From contig NZ_WESE01000004.1 in NCBI RefSeq assembly GCF_009184895.1, forward strand, positions 186,001 through 250,000: DNA of 64,000 bases, read 5' to 3'. A program made the position numbers and the translations under genes. Position 1 is the first letter of the stretch; each line of letters opens with the position of its first letter. The notes beneath the pieces were generated by a model, which saw only the letters and a list, made by a program, of their open reading frames with translations, was not told the origin of the DNA and made no database searches. Shown here in pieces: positions 62,746 to 64,000 of this stretch. This DNA is from Nostocoides sp. F2B08. Its GTDB lineage: Bacteria; Actinomycetota; Actinomycetes; Actinomycetales; Dermatophilaceae.

Positions 62746-62830
62746 ACGGCTACCCGAAAGCATCGGATCGACGTCATGGTCGGTGGACGGCGTGGCTGGA
62801 CCACGAACGGGGTCTGGGAGGATTGGGCCC

Positions 62831-64000
62831 ATGTCATCCCTTGCCGACGCGATGCCGCCGATCGCCCTCGGACCGCTGGACGGTCGCTACCGCGGCGTCG
62901 TCGCCCCGCTGGTCGACCACCTCTCCGAGCCGGCGCTGAACCGGATGCGCGTCCACGTCGAGATCGAGTGGCTCATTCACCTCACCGACGGCCAGGTCGT
63001 CCCCGGCGTCCGTGTGCTGACCGACGACGAGAGGGGCGAGCTGCGCGCTGTCGTCGGGCACTTCGACACCGCAGCCATCGAGGAGCTCGCCGACACCGAG
63101 CGGGTCACCCAGCACGACGTCAAGGCCGTCGAGTACTTCCTCAAGAAGCGGCTCACCGACATCGCACCCGACCCCCAGGACGCGGGCCTGGCCGAGCTCA
63201 TCCACTTCTGCTGCACGAGTGAGGACATCAACAACCTCTCCTACGCGCTCATGGTGCAGGGCGCCGTCCACCAGGTCTGGCTCCCCCGCGCCCACGCGCT
63301 GCTCGGCACGGTCGAGGACATGGCACGGGACCTCCGAGCGGTCCCCCTGCTCGCGCATACCCACGGACAGCCCGCGACGCCGACCACGATCGGCAAGGAG
63401 TTCGCGGTCCTCGCCTGGCGGCTGCGCAGGCAGCTCCGTCGGATCGAGGGGGCGGAGTTCCTCGGCAAGCTCAACGGCGCGACCGGGACCTTCGGCGCGC
63501 ACATCGCAGCGGTGCCCGGCGCGGACTGGCCGACCGTGAGCCGGACCTTCGTCGAGGGGCTCGGCCTGACCTGGAACCCGCTGACCACCCAGATCGAGAG
63601 CCACGACTGGCAGGCCGAGCTGTACTCCGATCTCGCGCGCTTCAACCGGATCCTGCACAACCTGTGCACCGACGTGTGGACCTACATCTCGATGGGCTAC
63701 TTCGCCCAGGTCCGCGGCCAGGGCACGGTCGGGTCGAGCACGATGCCGCACAAGGTCAACCCGATCCGCTTCGAGAACGCCGAGGCCAACCTCGAGGTGT
63801 CGAACGCGCTCTTCGATGTCCTCGCCGCGACGCTCGTGTCGTCGCGCCTGCAGCGCGACCTGACCGACTCCTCGATGCAGCGCAACATCGGCACGGCGTT
63901 CGGGCACAGTCTGCTCGCGATCGACAACGTCGTGCGGGGCCTCGCGGGTCTGGACGCCGTGCCCGAGGCGATGGCCGCCGACCTCGACGCGAACTGGGAG
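62831..64000 (+). CDS. purB: Adenylosuccinate lyase (C-terminus beyond window)
   Basis: The first 390 codons of PurB, which splits SAICAR and adenylosuccinate in purine synthesis. GPLDGRYRG opens the protein, THGQPATPTTIGKEFAV contains the catalytic His region, and GSSTMPHKVNPIRFENAEAN is the fumarase/aspartase-superfamily signature loop. It is of the long, E. coli-like type. The ATG at 62831 is preceded by GGGAGGAT, with GAGGAT also spaced 7 bases as a -10. The gene runs off the right edge. Confidence 0.95.
   Translation, partial: MSSLADAMPPIALGPLDGRYRGVVAPLVDHLSEPALNRMRVHVEIEWLIHLTDGQVVPGVRVLTDDERGELRAVVGHFDTAAIEELADTERVTQHDVKAVEYFLKKRLTDIAPDPQDAGLAELIHFCCTSEDINNLSYALMVQGAVHQVWLPRAHALLGTVEDMARDLRAVPLLAHTHGQPATPTTIGKEFAVLAWRLRRQLRRIEGAEFLGKLNGATGTFGAHIAAVPGADWPTVSRTFVEGLGLTWNPLTTQIESHDWQAELYSDLARFNRILHNLCTDVWTYISMGYFAQVRGQGTVGSSTMPHKVNPIRFENAEANLEVSNALFDVLAATLVSSRLQRDLTDSSMQRNIGTAFGHSLLAIDNVVRGLAGLDAVPEAMAADLDANWE

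Noticed and set aside
1-64000. CGCATAC as a polarised chromosome-segregation (KOPS-like) motif
   Set aside because: The two orientations are nearly equal across the window, without the strand skew such motifs show.

Overview
The window is high-GC actinobacterial DNA, most likely from Micrococcales near Intrasporangiaceae/Dermatophilaceae (inference only). Supporting signs are very high GC, a mycothiol-type DinB/MDMPI enzyme, a wax ester synthase/DGAT, a FadE5-like acyl-CoA dehydrogenase, a CopD-CtaG fusion, cydABDC, a BlaI/M56 pair and a lone PaaN. Genes are dense on both strands and many neighbours overlap by 4 bases (ATGA or GTGA). About twenty genes have a -10-like hexamer 6-7 bases before the start codon and no clear ribosome binding site, which is the layout of leaderless transcription. 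I see no rRNA, tRNA, CRISPR array, insertion sequence or prophage.

Region by region. 1-5.5 kb: SelO (cut by the left edge), an MFS exporter, a P450 overlapping a tandem GNAT, and a DadA-like oxidoreductase. 5.7-11.4 kb: a thiol peroxidase, an acyl-CoA dehydrogenase behind a TetR-type palindrome, an MDMPI-fold enzyme, and a MarR-drug exporter operon with its own palindrome on the start codon. 11.5-17.5 kb: a small membrane protein, a CopD-CtaG/nitrilase operon, a WS/DGAT and another MFS protein. 17.7-24.6 kb: an extracytoplasmic electron-transfer island (ferredoxin, NuoF-like protein, ferric-reductase-like membrane protein, ApbE, small membrane protein) transcribed as one overlapping operon. 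It lies opposite an Asp/His-rich surface protein and a two-component system, and has no visible FMN-binding acceptor for ApbE. 24.6-31.5 kb: YrdB, YibE/F, a hydrolase-cyclase fusion, a Rieske protein, a DUF1905/OmdA protein, a cupin and two poorly known proteins. 31.6-35.5 kb: E1-alpha, E1-beta and E2 of a 2-oxoacid dehydrogenase.

35.6-45.5 kb: a lipoprotein, a HisC/Pat aminotransferase, a PF04020 membrane protein, a 62-bp structured tandem repeat, PaaN, a VWA protein, an AbiEi-like/nuclease-like gene flanked by inverted palindromes, galE and a DUF2254 protein. 45.6-53 kb: cydABDC-blaI-M56, with matching BlaI-type operators before cydA and before blaI, suggesting that BlaI controls cytochrome bd. 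53-64 kb: an NYN nuclease, a cell-wall-binding repeat protein, DUF2237, a low-molecular-weight phosphatase, a CPBP protease, an Abhydrolase_9 membrane hydrolase, a TPR/TolB-like protein and purB (cut by the right edge).

Two signals cut across genes. The heptamer CGCATAC/GTATGCG occurs about 41 times by hand count, several-fold more than base composition predicts, yet is missing from about 17.6 to 28.4 kb, the stretch that holds the electron-transfer island.
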